A DNA stretch of 64,000 nucleotides, taken from NCBI RefSeq assembly GCF_000238315.3, contig NZ_CP011925.1:248001-312000 (forward strand). Reading direction: 5' to 3'. The DNA is from Pseudoalteromonas piscicida (GTDB lineage: Bacteria; Pseudomonadota; Gammaproteobacteria; Enterobacterales; Alteromonadaceae). How positions within the stretch are numbered: the first letter of the stretch is position 1; each line of letters opens with the position of its first letter. The position numbers were made by a program, and so were the translations under genes. Under the pieces are notes generated by a model. That model made no database searches. It worked only from the letters and a program-made list of their open reading frames with translations, and was not told the DNA's origin. Shown in pieces: positions 1 to 6,198 of the stretch.

Positions 1-80
1 CTTTGGGCATCAAAGAAAAGTATGTCGTAGCCCATGGATGGGCGTCGAAACCAGTCAGGAGGACGGGCTGACTTAACTCA
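1..80 (+). repeat. Direct repeat copy 1 (window edge)
   Basis: It matches 758-837 with few mismatches over about 80 bp. It contains a CTTTG/CAAAG hairpin (1-15), the TGGA-loop hairpin at 30-43 and a GTC-AGGAG-GAC hairpin at 54-64. The copy is probably cut by the window edge, since copy 2 has a longer left arm. Confidence 0.75.
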
Positions 81-221
81 TCGTCTCGAGTCTTTTGGAA
101 AAATCACCTTCCATGGTACGTATCAAAGCGCATCCATACGCTCCTCGTTCATTCTTTTTAAACGACGAAAAAGAACGAACCAAGAAAACGTCGCCCCAGC
201 ATCACACTTAATCCTCAAATC

Positions 222-316
222 CTAAGCCGATATAGTGCAACCGTCTTGTATGGCACGTCCATGATGCCAGGCAAGACTTGGCCGACATCCTGTCGGCACA
301 TTGCATATCGGCTTAT
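222..316 (-). repeat. Branched inverted-repeat element with two GGA loops
   Basis: Outer arms (about 223-240 and 301-315, sharing AAGCCGATAT and TGCAA) enclose two hairpins. One is 243-277, with stems GTCTTG/CAAGAC and TGGCA/TGCCA. The other is 281-297, with stem GCCGACA/TGTCGGC. Read on the minus strand the loops contain ATGGA and GGA. The layout suggests a three-way junction, either a structured RNA or a palindromic mobile DNA repeat. Confidence 0.6.
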
Positions 317-650
317 GCTTTTCGGGTGTGATGGAGGGGGGAATAAGTTGCTTGTGAGATTTTCTACGCTTTTTACGATGAAGCTGTTTGCAAAGGTTAC
401 AAAAACTATCAGCGTAGCCTCCTAACTCACAGTCTAAATAGTTTTGTGGGAGACGGTTCACCCGCCGAGTAGTTATGTTTTTCGGGTGTGGTAAAGGGGA
501 TTAGTATTGACTGCGAGTTCTAGTTTTTCTCTTAAAAGTAGCAAATTTGCCTGCAAGCACCAAACAAAACTATCAGCACCTTGTGTCTCCCTCATCACAC
601 CCGAAAGTAAGTTGCCAATGAGTCATTTCAACGCATGGATGCGTGAAAAG

Positions 651-682
651 CTGTGTAAGGGCCAAGGATGGCCCTTACACAG
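651..682 (+). repeat. 14-bp hairpin with AGGA loop
   Basis: Perfect 14-bp arms (651-664 and 669-682) close an AGGA tetraloop (665-668). A smaller hairpin at 631-644 with a TGGA loop lies just upstream. No T-run follows, so it is not a standard terminator. It is the strongest stem of the array. Confidence 0.8.
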
Positions 683-752
683 CGGTGACGTTCATATTGG
701 CGATTTACTTGAGGAGTCAGCGTGATGCTGGGAGTGCCCTTTCTTTTGCTAA

Positions 753-837
753 CTTTTCTTTGGGGATCAAAGAAAAGTAAGTCGTAACCCATGGAGGGGC
801 GTCGAAACCTGTCAGGAGGACGGACTGACTTTACGAT
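753..837 (+). repeat. Direct repeat copy 2
   Basis: The second copy of the repeat at the window start begins with a perfect 10-bp stem, CTTTTCTTTG/CAAAGAAAAG (753-762 and 768-777), around a GGGAT loop. A CCC-ATGGA-GGGG element follows at 788-799, then a CCTGTC-AGGAG-GAC element at 809-821. Confidence 0.75.
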
Positions 838-845
838 AAATTTCG

Positions 846-1212
846 AGCTATCAGCCGTTATCAAAATAAACCTCCGTGTTTAATATCGTCTAACCAGCTG
901 TGACTTTAAAGAAGAGAAACGCTCAGGGCGGATGATCCAGTATTTGAGTGAGGTGTAAGCACCTATAGCCGAGGGTGTAATGCTAAAGGTTTTGCTGTTG
1001 ATTTTGTTGAATAAATAAAATAAAAAAGAAACTTATATCTATTAGTTATATTTCGTGTATAGTGGGCGACTCAATAAGTTACCTATTAATGTAACATTTA
1101 GTTCAAGTTCTTCTCAGTTTCCTTTCGAACCAGTTCGTCATATATGCTCTGCGATATCTTTTCCTTTATTACATACTTAGTAACTAATATTTTTTAATAT
1201 ATCGAGGTATAT
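846..1212. other. Intergenic stretch and long leader of the cold-shock gene
   Basis: No gene is seen. From about 1010 the sequence is strongly AT-rich. TATAGT near 1058 could be the -10 of a promoter for the cold-shock gene, giving a 5' leader of about 150 bases, as is usual for cspA-type mRNAs. I could not assign the -35 with confidence. Confidence 0.4.
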
Positions 1213-1425
1213 ATGTCTAATAAGATTTTAGGTTCAGTAAAATGGTTTAATGAGTTAAAAGGTTTTGGCTTTATTACACCTGAAAATGGTAGTCCAGATG
1301 TTTTTGTTCACTTTAAATCAATTGTAAGCGAAGGCTTTAAGACACTGAATGAAGGTCAAAAAGTGGCTTTTGATGTTGAGCAAGGGGCTAAAGGTCCAAA
1401 TGCTGCTAACGTTACTTTGGTATAA
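1213..1425 (+). CDS. CspA-family cold-shock protein
   Basis: A 70-residue single cold-shock domain, the usual size for a CspA/CspE-type RNA chaperone that melts mRNA structure in the cytoplasm. The RNA-binding motifs are clear: KGFGFITPE (RNP1, about residues 16-24) and VFVHF (RNP2, about 30-34), after the typical start GSVKWFN. The ATG follows GAGG at 1204-1207 with five bases of spacing. The AT-rich upstream region could serve as a long cold-responsive leader. It is clearly diverged from the second cold-shock gene at 32.9 kb, with [11 protein letters not shown] in place of [11 protein letters not shown]. The family call is firm; which csp paralogue it is cannot be told. Confidence 0.95.
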   Translation: MSNKILGSVKWFNELKGFGFITPENGSPDVFVHFKSIVSEGFKTLNEGQKVAFDVEQGAKGPNAANVTLV

Positions 1426-1507
1426 GTAGCGAATAGACTGGAGAGGACTTCCAGTCAATATCCATCTCTCAAAGTAAAAGTCCATTTCAATATTAACACC
1501 ATAATTT

Positions 1508-1567
1508 CATAAAACTCCATTTAATTGATGTGCGTTTTTTTAACTCACATTGATAGGGAGTTTTATG
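1508..1567 (+). terminator. Long hairpin downstream of the cold-shock gene
   Basis: Perfect 11-bp arms CATAAAACTCC (1508-1518) and GGAGTTTTATG (1557-1567) enclose further complementary bases and an internal T-run, with CGTTTTTCG following. It could end the cold-shock transcript or act in the leader of the next small gene. A weaker hairpin, GACTGGA/TCCAGTC, lies at 1436-1456. Confidence 0.5.
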
Positions 1568-1612
1568 CGTTTTTCGTTCATATTATTTTGTTTTGAGAGG
1601 TAGGATTTTAAA

Positions 1613-1750
1613 TTGAAAAAACAGTCGAAAAAAAAGAGTGGCGAAGATGCGGCTCTTGATAAAAGTAAGTCAAATAATATTCACGTTGTAAGAAGAAAAA
1701 TCGAAGATATTCTGTCTGAACGAGAGCGAAAGAAATTATTGGGACTTTGA
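1613..1750 (+). CDS. Small basic protein, PA3496-like motif
   Basis: A 45-residue frame starts at TTG, preceded by a good ribosome binding site (GAGAGGTAGG, 1595-1604). The N-terminus is lysine-rich (MKKQSKKKSGED). The C-terminal half, VVRRKIEDILSERERKK, resembles the arginine/glutamate-rich core I associate with the small PA3496 family, of unknown biochemical role. Nineteen bases separate it from the next small gene, so they are probably co-transcribed. The TTG start and small size make the call tentative; the ribosome binding site and the motif are the support. Confidence 0.55.
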   Translation: MKKQSKKKSGEDAALDKSKSNNIHVVRRKIEDILSERERKKLLGL

Positions 1751-1768
1751 TTTAAAGAGAAGTGAGTT

Positions 1769-1972
1769 ATGGCTAGACCAAGAAGACAAAGTAGTAAAAA
1801 AACACGGAAAGAGGATTTTGAAGGTAAACTTGAACAAGTGGTAGGTGAATATCGTCAAGCAAAAGAAGTGCTTGATGCTCTTACGGAAGATTCGGTCGAA
1901 TATAGCGAGCAAAAAGATAAGTGTGACAAGCTCTTTGCGCGTGCTGAACGTTTCATCAATAGACAGTCTTAA
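1769..1972 (+). CDS. Small charged coiled-coil-like protein, unknown function
   Basis: 67 residues, start ATG after AGAGAAGTGAG. The N-terminus is very basic (MARPRRQSSKKTRKED), followed by a heptad-like helical segment to about residue 60, rich in Glu, Lys and Ala. There is no signal peptide or membrane segment and no enzyme motif. It follows the 45-residue gene closely on the same strand. The basic tail would fit nucleic-acid or ribosome binding, but that is a guess. I do not recognise the family. Confidence 0.6.
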   Translation: MARPRRQSSKKTRKEDFEGKLEQVVGEYRQAKEVLDALTEDSVEYSEQKDKCDKLFARAERFINRQS

Positions 1973-2627
1973 GACTCATAAACTTCAACATTAAAGCAAA
2001 TGACAAGGCATGTATCTGCCTTTAATCCCGCTTTAAATTTGCTTACCTGAGTTGCAAAGTTCAAGGAATGAACCAAAAGCTAATATAGCAAAATTAGCGT
2101 TTATCTTAACTAATTCATCTGAACAAACCCTACATTAGTTCGCTCATTTAAACCAATTTTTTGTTTGTATAAATAAAGGTAGTGGATCATAGCTACACTA
2201 GTTTTTTATACACTACCCTCTGACTCTATGACCAAAATTCTCGCCTCGCCACGAGGATGCGCAATATGCTCAGTGCCAATTGATGCATAAAAAAATATGA
2301 CCTGTGTGCAATAGGGCAAGCTAGTGGTGGGTGTCAGCGATTTCGTCTTGCTACAAAATCCGTTAATATAAATGAACTAAGGGCCCGATTTGAGCAGGAA
2401 CGGGCATTCAAAATATCCCTTCGTGTAGTTCACTTAGGCATGGGCTTACATTTTCAAAAAACGACCAATTTCAGACGGGTTTTCAATAGATGGTCAGTAT
2501 AACTAATTAGTGGTCATAGAGTACTCTAGTCGAAAATGAGAATATTAAAGAACTGAAATCATTGGTTTTTATGTTGGCGCAAACCTTGCTGTCTCAAGGT
2601 TTCTTTAATTTCATAATGGATTAAAAA
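1973..2627. other. Intergenic region with a decayed cupin fragment
   Basis: No intact gene is seen. The only recognisable content is a minus-strand remnant of a cupin gene tail (2206-2323). The last 300 bases before the hydrolase are AT-rich and probably hold its promoter. Confidence 0.6.
2206..2323 (-). pseudogene. Frameshifted C-terminal remnant of a cupin gene
   Basis: On the minus strand this nearly repeats the last third of the cupin gene at 3733-4044. The shared tail reads SIGTEHxAHPRGEARILV and ends in IESEGSV. An extra base in an A-run (seven A here, six in the other copy, near 2288-2294) breaks the frame, and nothing upstream on the minus strand resembles the cupin N-terminus. It is a non-functional duplicate fragment. 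Confidence 0.8.
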
Positions 2628-3521
2628 ATGAGAAACCTCGGATATTTTTTGTTTTTACTAATTTTTGCGTCAGGTTGTACTACAAACAATAGAGACCAAA
2701 GTCACACTCTCAACGAAGAAAAACGCCAACCAAATGACGTTACTATTGTAGAAGAGGTCGTTTTTGAAAGCGAAGGTGTAAAATTATCAGGGAGCATGTA
2801 TATACCTAAAGATGCGCGAGCTGCAGTAGTATTAGTGCACGGCTCTGATCCTGTCCCACGAATGACTAAGTTAGCACAGTCACTGGCTAAGAGAGACTTA
2901 CTAGTTTTGACGTACGACAAGCGTGGGGTTGGTGAATCTGGTGGTGTTTACGTAGGGCCTCAGGTGGGAACCAATAATATAAGTGTTGATAATTTAACTT
3001 TGCTTGCGAAAGATGCAAGTGGCGCGGTAGATGTGGTTCATGGCTATGACAAAGAGTTATCGATTGGACTTATTGGCGCGAGTCAGGCTGGCTGGATTAT
3101 TCCAATTGCCGCACTCAATAATCAATCAGTAGAGTTTATGGTTCTCTTTAGTAGCCCTACAATCACAACTCTGGAACAACTTAGGTTTCAGTTTTATACC
3201 AATGGTAGAGAAGACTTTTGGGAAACTCATACTGATGAAGAATCGCGTGAACATACGTTAAATGATCCTGACAGATATGATTTTAAAGCAACGGACCCGA
3301 AAATTTCTTTGAATTCTTTATCGATACCTGGGCTCTGGCTCTTCGGAGAGCAGGACATACAGGTCCCAGTCAAAATGTGTATCGAGCAACTGAATAGAAT
3401 GAAAGCTAAAGGCAAACCTTTTGAATATGTATTATTTCCATTGCTAGGCCACAATACTAATAAAGCCGAGCCTCTAGATATTGCGATACAGTGGATAAAG
3501 CAAAATAATTTTTCCCATTAA
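2628..3521 (+). CDS. Alpha/beta-hydrolase lipoprotein
   Basis: 297 residues. The N-terminus is a lipoprotein signal (hydrophobic FLFLLIFASGC, lipobox ASGC, Cys about residue 17), so the protein should be membrane-anchored on the outside of the inner membrane. The hydrolase fold follows: oxyanion segment VLVHGSDPV, nucleophile elbow GASQAG, acid in FGEQDIQVP and catalytic His in LLGHNT. The overall pattern resembles the dienelactone hydrolase / S15-like esterase-peptidase group. The substrate cannot be told. The gene stands alone, between two copies of the same cupin gene tail (2206-2323 and 3733-3845), suggesting rearrangement around it. Confidence 0.8.
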   Translation: MRNLGYFLFLLIFASGCTTNNRDQSHTLNEEKRQPNDVTIVEEVVFESEGVKLSGSMYIPKDARAAVVLVHGSDPVPRMTKLAQSLAKRDLLVLTYDKRGVGESGGVYVGPQVGTNNISVDNLTLLAKDASGAVDVVHGYDKELSIGLIGASQAGWIIPIAALNNQSVEFMVLFSSPTITTLEQLRFQFYTNGREDFWETHTDEESREHTLNDPDRYDFKATDPKISLNSLSIPGLWLFGEQDIQVPVKMCIEQLNRMKAKGKPFEYVLFPLLGHNTNKAEPLDIAIQWIKQNNFSH

Positions 3522-3732
3522 TTCGCAATTGTTGTTTTGCTGATGTATATCAAATAGAAGAGCGCAGTTAACTAATGGCTCAAATGTGACGAAGCGGCTA
3601 TGCCTAGCGTCATTGAGATCTCTTGCTGCTAGGTCGACTTTATGAGCACCCTAAATGAATCTCCGCTTCTGACAGTTCAAGTTTAGACTTGTCCAGTTTA
3701 ACGGATATCGATGTTTAACACCGGCCCAAACC

Positions 3733-4044
3733 TTATACGCTACCTTCTGATTCTATGACCAAAATTCTCGCCTCGCCACGAGGATGGGCAACATGCTCAG
3801 TGCCAATTGACGCATAAAAAATATCACCAGTTTGCAATAGGGCTGATTACTCAACGCCATTCTCTTTGTAAAACATGTCAACCTCGCCATCTAACACGAC
3901 AAAGACTTCTTCACCGTCATTAACATGCCACTTATAAGGCTGATCAGTCCAATGCAGGCGGGTTGTAATACCATTCATATTGGCGATGTCTTTTGCGCCC
4001 CAAGCGCGTTGTGCTGTGAATGTTTTGCTTCTAATTATTTCCAT
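3733..4044 (-). pseudogene. Cupin-domain protein with one in-frame stop
   Basis: The minus-strand frame starts MEIIRSKTFTAQRAWGAKDI and runs 65 residues to a TAA at 3847-3849. It then continues in the same frame for 37 more residues (TGDIFYASIGTEHVAHPRGE...) to a TAA at 3733-3735. Together they make a complete small cupin: HVNDGEEVFVVLDGEVDMF is the first cupin motif, and the part after the stop carries the second (GTEHVAHP). The stop leaves a half barrel, so the product is probably dead unless the stop is read through. The tail is duplicated at 2206-2323. Confidence 0.8.
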
Positions 4045-4163
4045 GATGCTTCCAGCTAACTAAATGGTCTAAACCCATAATGACTCCCGTGCTGCGTTTA
4101 GTAGAGTAATGAGTCCTAGGTGGGAGCCATTACTCTACTGTTTTTATATCGTGAGTGAGACAC

Positions 4164-4766
4164 TTAATCTAAGCGTTTTTTGGCGTTACTTGTCTCTTCC
4201 ATTGCTCGCATTTTCCTAATGGCCCAGCCATCAATGGTCATAATAAATAAGATTAGTATTAGCAAATATGTAAGGGCTGTTACTATTAAAGGATATGAGT
4301 CGTACAGTAAACGAATTGGAATAGCCAAGCTTTCTGAGAGGCCTATCAATTCTGGATGCCTAAGAATATGTTCACCAATCATTCCAAGGCAGAGTATGGC
4401 GACAAAGCCATAAATATACGAGATCGCAATTTGTTCTTTGGCTGTATTATTGTTATTGAAAACTGTGAATGAAAGCGAGGTGACTTTTTGTACCCAACTA
4501 ACTATAGATAATCGATATGTAATTAGTAAAACGGGAAGCAAATTCAGTATAAAAAGTGCAAATTGAAATGTAATGACGTCCCAAGGCAAAAAAGGTCTTA
4601 TAATTAGGTCTGCCAGCTTAGTTGAAAACATCACTAGTACCAGATAGACTCGATGACCGTCTTTACGATTGGCTACAATAACTGCAATAAGAAGTGTGAA
4701 AAACACTATTTCAGTGATAGCGAGCCTTGGACTATCAAAAATATTCAATACATATTCCATGTTCAC
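4164..4766 (-). CDS. Multi-pass membrane protein at the end of a micro-peptide operon
   Basis: 200 residues with about five predicted transmembrane stretches (for example EIVFFTLLIAVIV, FALFILNLLPVLLI, IYGFVAILCLGMI, LIVTALTYLLILILFI) and a charged cytoplasmic tail. I do not recognise a family. The start codon is GTG at 4766, overlapping the TGA stop of the preceding micro-ORF (4763-4765). An ATG at 4760 is the alternative. Either start implies translational coupling. By position, last in an operon of a regulator and three leader-type peptides, it is a candidate immunity protein, receptor or exporter for those peptides; that is inference only. It lacks the ATPase and C39 peptidase domains of a bacteriocin exporter. 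Confidence 0.7.
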   Translation of the reverse strand: MNMEYVLNIFDSPRLAITEIVFFTLLIAVIVANRKDGHRVYLVLVMFSTKLADLIIRPFLPWDVITFQFALFILNLLPVLLITYRLSIVSWVQKVTSLSFTVFNNNNTAKEQIAISYIYGFVAILCLGMIGEHILRHPELIGLSESLAIPIRLLYDSYPLIVTALTYLLILILFIMTIDGWAIRKMRAMEETSNAKKRLD

Positions 4767-4909
4767 GCTCTACGTTGAGATTGAGCTTCTGGACTTTCTG
4801 TCTTGGTGGCATTTGCCGATTGAGGATCCCCACCCTGAATTCCACCTCCATTGACTCCTGCTGATACATTTTTACATTGTTTTTTAGTCAATTTTGTAAA
4901 GTTTCTCAT
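4763..4909 (-). CDS. Micro-ORF A: double-glycine leader-like peptide
   Basis: 48 codons, with ribosome binding site GGAGAG nine bases before the ATG. The product begins MRNFTKLTKKQCKNVSAG and continues VNGGGIQGGDP, then a hydrophilic tail rich in Ser, Glu, Gln and Arg. The charged N-terminus ending in V-S-A-G resembles leaders cut after Gly-Gly or Gly-Ala by C39 peptidases. It shares QCK-x-(I/V)-S-(G/A)-G-V-x-G-G-G-x-x-G-G-x-P with the next two upstream micro-ORFs. Its stop overlaps the start of the membrane protein. That three paralogues are conserved in sequence, spacing and ribosome binding sites is the evidence that it is real. Confidence 0.75.
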   Translation of the reverse strand: MRNFTKLTKKQCKNVSAGVNGGGIQGGDPQSANATKTESPEAQSQRRA

Positions 4910-4947
4910 TGTTTTAATCTCTCCAAGGTGAGCGTGTGAGTTGATAA

Positions 4948-5064
4948 TTATAGAGTAGTATTATTTGTATCATCATAAGGAACACCACCTTTTACTCCAC
5001 CACCGGCAACTCCACCTGAGATTTGTTTACATTGTTGGGTCGTTAATTTTGTGTAATGATTCAT
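4948..5064 (-). CDS. Micro-ORF B: double-glycine leader-like peptide
   Basis: 38 codons, ATG at 5064, eight bases after a strong GGAGAGG. The product starts MNHYTKLTTQQCKQISGG, followed by VAGGGVKGGVP and ends YDDTNNTTL. It is the cleanest of the three: the leader ends in I-S-G-G, and cleavage there would release a 20-residue glycine-rich core. The ATG overlaps the TGA stop of micro-ORF C (ATGA), so translation is coupled. The only Cys lies in the leader, not in the putative core, which argues against a lanthipeptide or a disulfide bacteriocin. Confidence 0.78.
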   Translation of the reverse strand: MNHYTKLTTQQCKQISGGVAGGGVKGGVPYDDTNNTTL

Positions 5065-5234
5065 TGCTTAAACCTCTCCATGGTAAGGATGTTGACTGAT
5101 GACTGTGGGATTGAACTCTTTGCGATATTATAAGGGTCACCGCCGACATCACCACCTCCTCCTACACCACCGGAAATTTGCTTACATTGCCATGCTTTTA
5201 AATTTTCTTGTTGGTTTTTACGCATGCAGTTCAT
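5061..5234 (-). CDS. Micro-ORF C: double-glycine leader-like peptide
   Basis: 57 codons from ATG at 5234 (an internal ATG at 5225 is the alternative). It starts three bases after the stop of the Xre-type regulator, with GGAG inside the regulator's last codons as ribosome binding site. The sequence is MNCMRKNQQENLKAWQCKQ, then ISGGVGGGGDVGGDPYNIA and a longer tail. It has the same QCKQISGGV-x-GGG-x-x-GG-x-P block as ORFs A and B but a different leader start. The stop TGA (5061-5063) overlaps the ATG of ORF B. Confidence 0.75.
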   Translation of the reverse strand: MNCMRKNQQENLKAWQCKQISGGVGGGGDVGGDPYNIAKSSIPQSSVNILTMERFKQ

Positions 5235-5237
5235 CGC

Positions 5238-5585
5238 TTAGCGGTCTCCATCGTCTAGCTTATCTAAAAATTGTTGGCGTTCCTCTTTCGAAACCGAACT
5301 GAGTAACGATTTTAAGTATCGCACAGTAGCTGGGTTTAGTAACAGTACTCTAGCAGGGTTTTGTTTTACTTTATGTTTTTTAGCCAAATACTTGTTTACA
5401 CACTCCTCATAAGCACCATGAGAAGGTTTGCAATATTCGTTTTCCCAATTACTGATTGTTTGGTGAGAGACACCCATATTTAAGAATTTAGCAAAACCTC
5501 GAAGACTAAGGCCGAGAGATAAACGCATGTAGAGAATATTTTCACCACTGAACTTAGAGCCAATTAAGCTAAGATCTTCGATCAT
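5238..5585 (-). CDS. Xre-family helix-turn-helix regulator
   Basis: 115 residues. An HTH of the Xre/Cro type spans about residues 18-58 (LYMRLSLGLSLRGFAKFL, then GVSHQTISNWENEYCKPS). After it comes a lysine-rich link and a C-terminal helical region (RYLKSLLSSVSKEERQQFLDKL), a possible dimerisation or sensing part. It is the first gene of the operon with the three micro-ORFs and the membrane protein, with only three bases to the first micro-ORF. It probably controls its own operon, possibly in response to the peptides, but nothing in the sequence proves this. Confidence 0.85.
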   Translation of the reverse strand: MIEDLSLIGSKFSGENILYMRLSLGLSLRGFAKFLNMGVSHQTISNWENEYCKPSHGAYEECVNKYLAKKHKVKQNPARVLLLNPATVRYLKSLLSSVSKEERQQFLDKLDDGDR

Positions 5586-5652
5586 TTTCGTCTTGCCTTT
5601 TTCCTGCTATGTCATCGTCCTTGCCAAATTTATGAATGGGTGAATATGTATA

Positions 5653-5681
5653 ATTGTGAAATTTATGTTTCTTACTGTCAA
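5653..5681 (-). promoter_or_regulatory. Possible sigma-70 promoter of the peptide operon
   Basis: On the minus strand TTGACA (5681-5676), 17 bases of spacing and CACAAT (5658-5653, four of six consensus bases) lie about 70 bases before the regulator start at 5585. The -35 is perfect and the -10 weak, which fits a controlled promoter. Confidence 0.4.
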
Positions 5682-5792
5682 TGTTTTATTTTTAACTGTA
5701 ACCACTATGAATCGTCAAACACATTGGACAAAAGCTCATATATTCTCTTACTTCTAGAGCATGTGATAATTATTAGTGCAGGTGAGTACAAA

Positions 5793-5843
5793 ATGCGTTC
5801 AAGTATTCATAAGACTATTTATTCACACTTTTTTAATTTTTAA
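5793..5843 (+). CDS. Very short ORF, divergent from the peptide operon
   Basis: 16 codons (MRSSIHKTIYSHFFNF), with AGGTGAG six bases before the ATG. It is one of three consecutive tiny frames on the plus strand facing away from the regulator. No family is recognised; it is supported only by its ribosome binding site and by position. Confidence 0.25.
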   Translation: MRSSIHKTIYSHFFNF

Positions 5844-5854
5844 GATGGTGAGCG

Positions 5855-6025
5855 ATGAAGGAACAAACTCAGAAAGTAAAACCAAAAGAGTCATACTTTA
5901 AGTTGCTGTACATCATGCTAAGCGGGCAATGCAATTACTTTAGTCTTGAGCGAAAACATGCAAATCTTCACTGCCCTTTATGTGCACTTCGAAGAGGTCA
6001 TACTCGAGGGCACAATAATGATTAA
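5855..6025 (+). CDS. Small Cys/His-containing protein, unknown
   Basis: 56 codons, starting MKEQTQKVKPKESYFKLLY. The C-terminal half has GQCNYF and then HCPLCALRRGHTRGH, a possible CxxC/His metal site. GGTGAG precedes the ATG but sits too close for a strong ribosome binding site. Its stop overlaps the start of the next frame. No family is recognised. It lies between the peptide operon and the defence island, so it could belong to either or to neither. Confidence 0.35.
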   Translation: MKEQTQKVKPKESYFKLLYIMLSGQCNYFSLERKHANLHCPLCALRRGHTRGHNND

Positions 6026-6143
6026 TCAAAGTCAACCAACAGAAAGACTGGAAAAAGTAGTAAAGCCCAAAGCGGCGCAAAAACAGCACTATCCAAGCAA
6101 AGTATTATGGGATAAGCGAATATGGCAAACTTACCTCTGTTAA
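6018..6143 (+). CDS. Small basic protein, unknown
   Basis: 41 codons from ATG at 6018 (MINQSQPTERLEKVVKPKA...), ending in WQTYLC. GAGGG seven bases upstream is a good ribosome binding site. The frame overlaps the end of the previous small ORF by eight bases, so coupled translation is plausible. A longer in-frame start at 5946 lacks a ribosome binding site. Both this and the previous ORF have a K-x-KPK element near the N-terminus. Function unknown. Confidence 0.35.
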   Translation: MINQSQPTERLEKVVKPKAAQKQHYPSKVLWDKRIWQTYLC

Positions 6144-6198
6144 AAGTTGAACTCGCAAGTAGAACGTGTTTATATTTTCGGCTTAGCGGTGAATAAGT

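Larger units (their letters stand above)
1..850. repeat. Non-coding hairpin-rich intergenic repeat region
   Basis: This stretch holds several short open frames but no convincing gene. It is built from short inverted repeats whose loops almost all carry GGA. Plus-strand examples are at 30-43 (stem GCCCA, loop TGGA), 631-644 (stem ACGCA, loop TGGA), 651-682 (14-bp stem, loop AGGA) and 753-777 (10-bp stem, loop GGGAT). Minus-strand examples are at 281-297 (7-bp stem, loop GGA) and 243-277. The two ends share a direct repeat of about 80 bp (1-80 and 758-837). The open frames cross the palindromes and show no ribosome binding sites, so I treat them as spurious. Confidence 0.75.

Noticed and set aside
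34..864. Four short open frames (63-79 residues) in the first 864 bases, on both strands
   Set aside because: They cross palindromic repeats, lack ribosome binding sites and contain no recognisable protein pattern; such frames recur wherever this repeat type occurs, so they are treated as non-coding.
5640..5843. 67-residue frame on plus between the regulator promoter and the small ORFs
   Set aside because: No ribosome binding site at its ATG, odd composition and overlap with the regulator promoter region; only the last 16 codons have a plausible own start.
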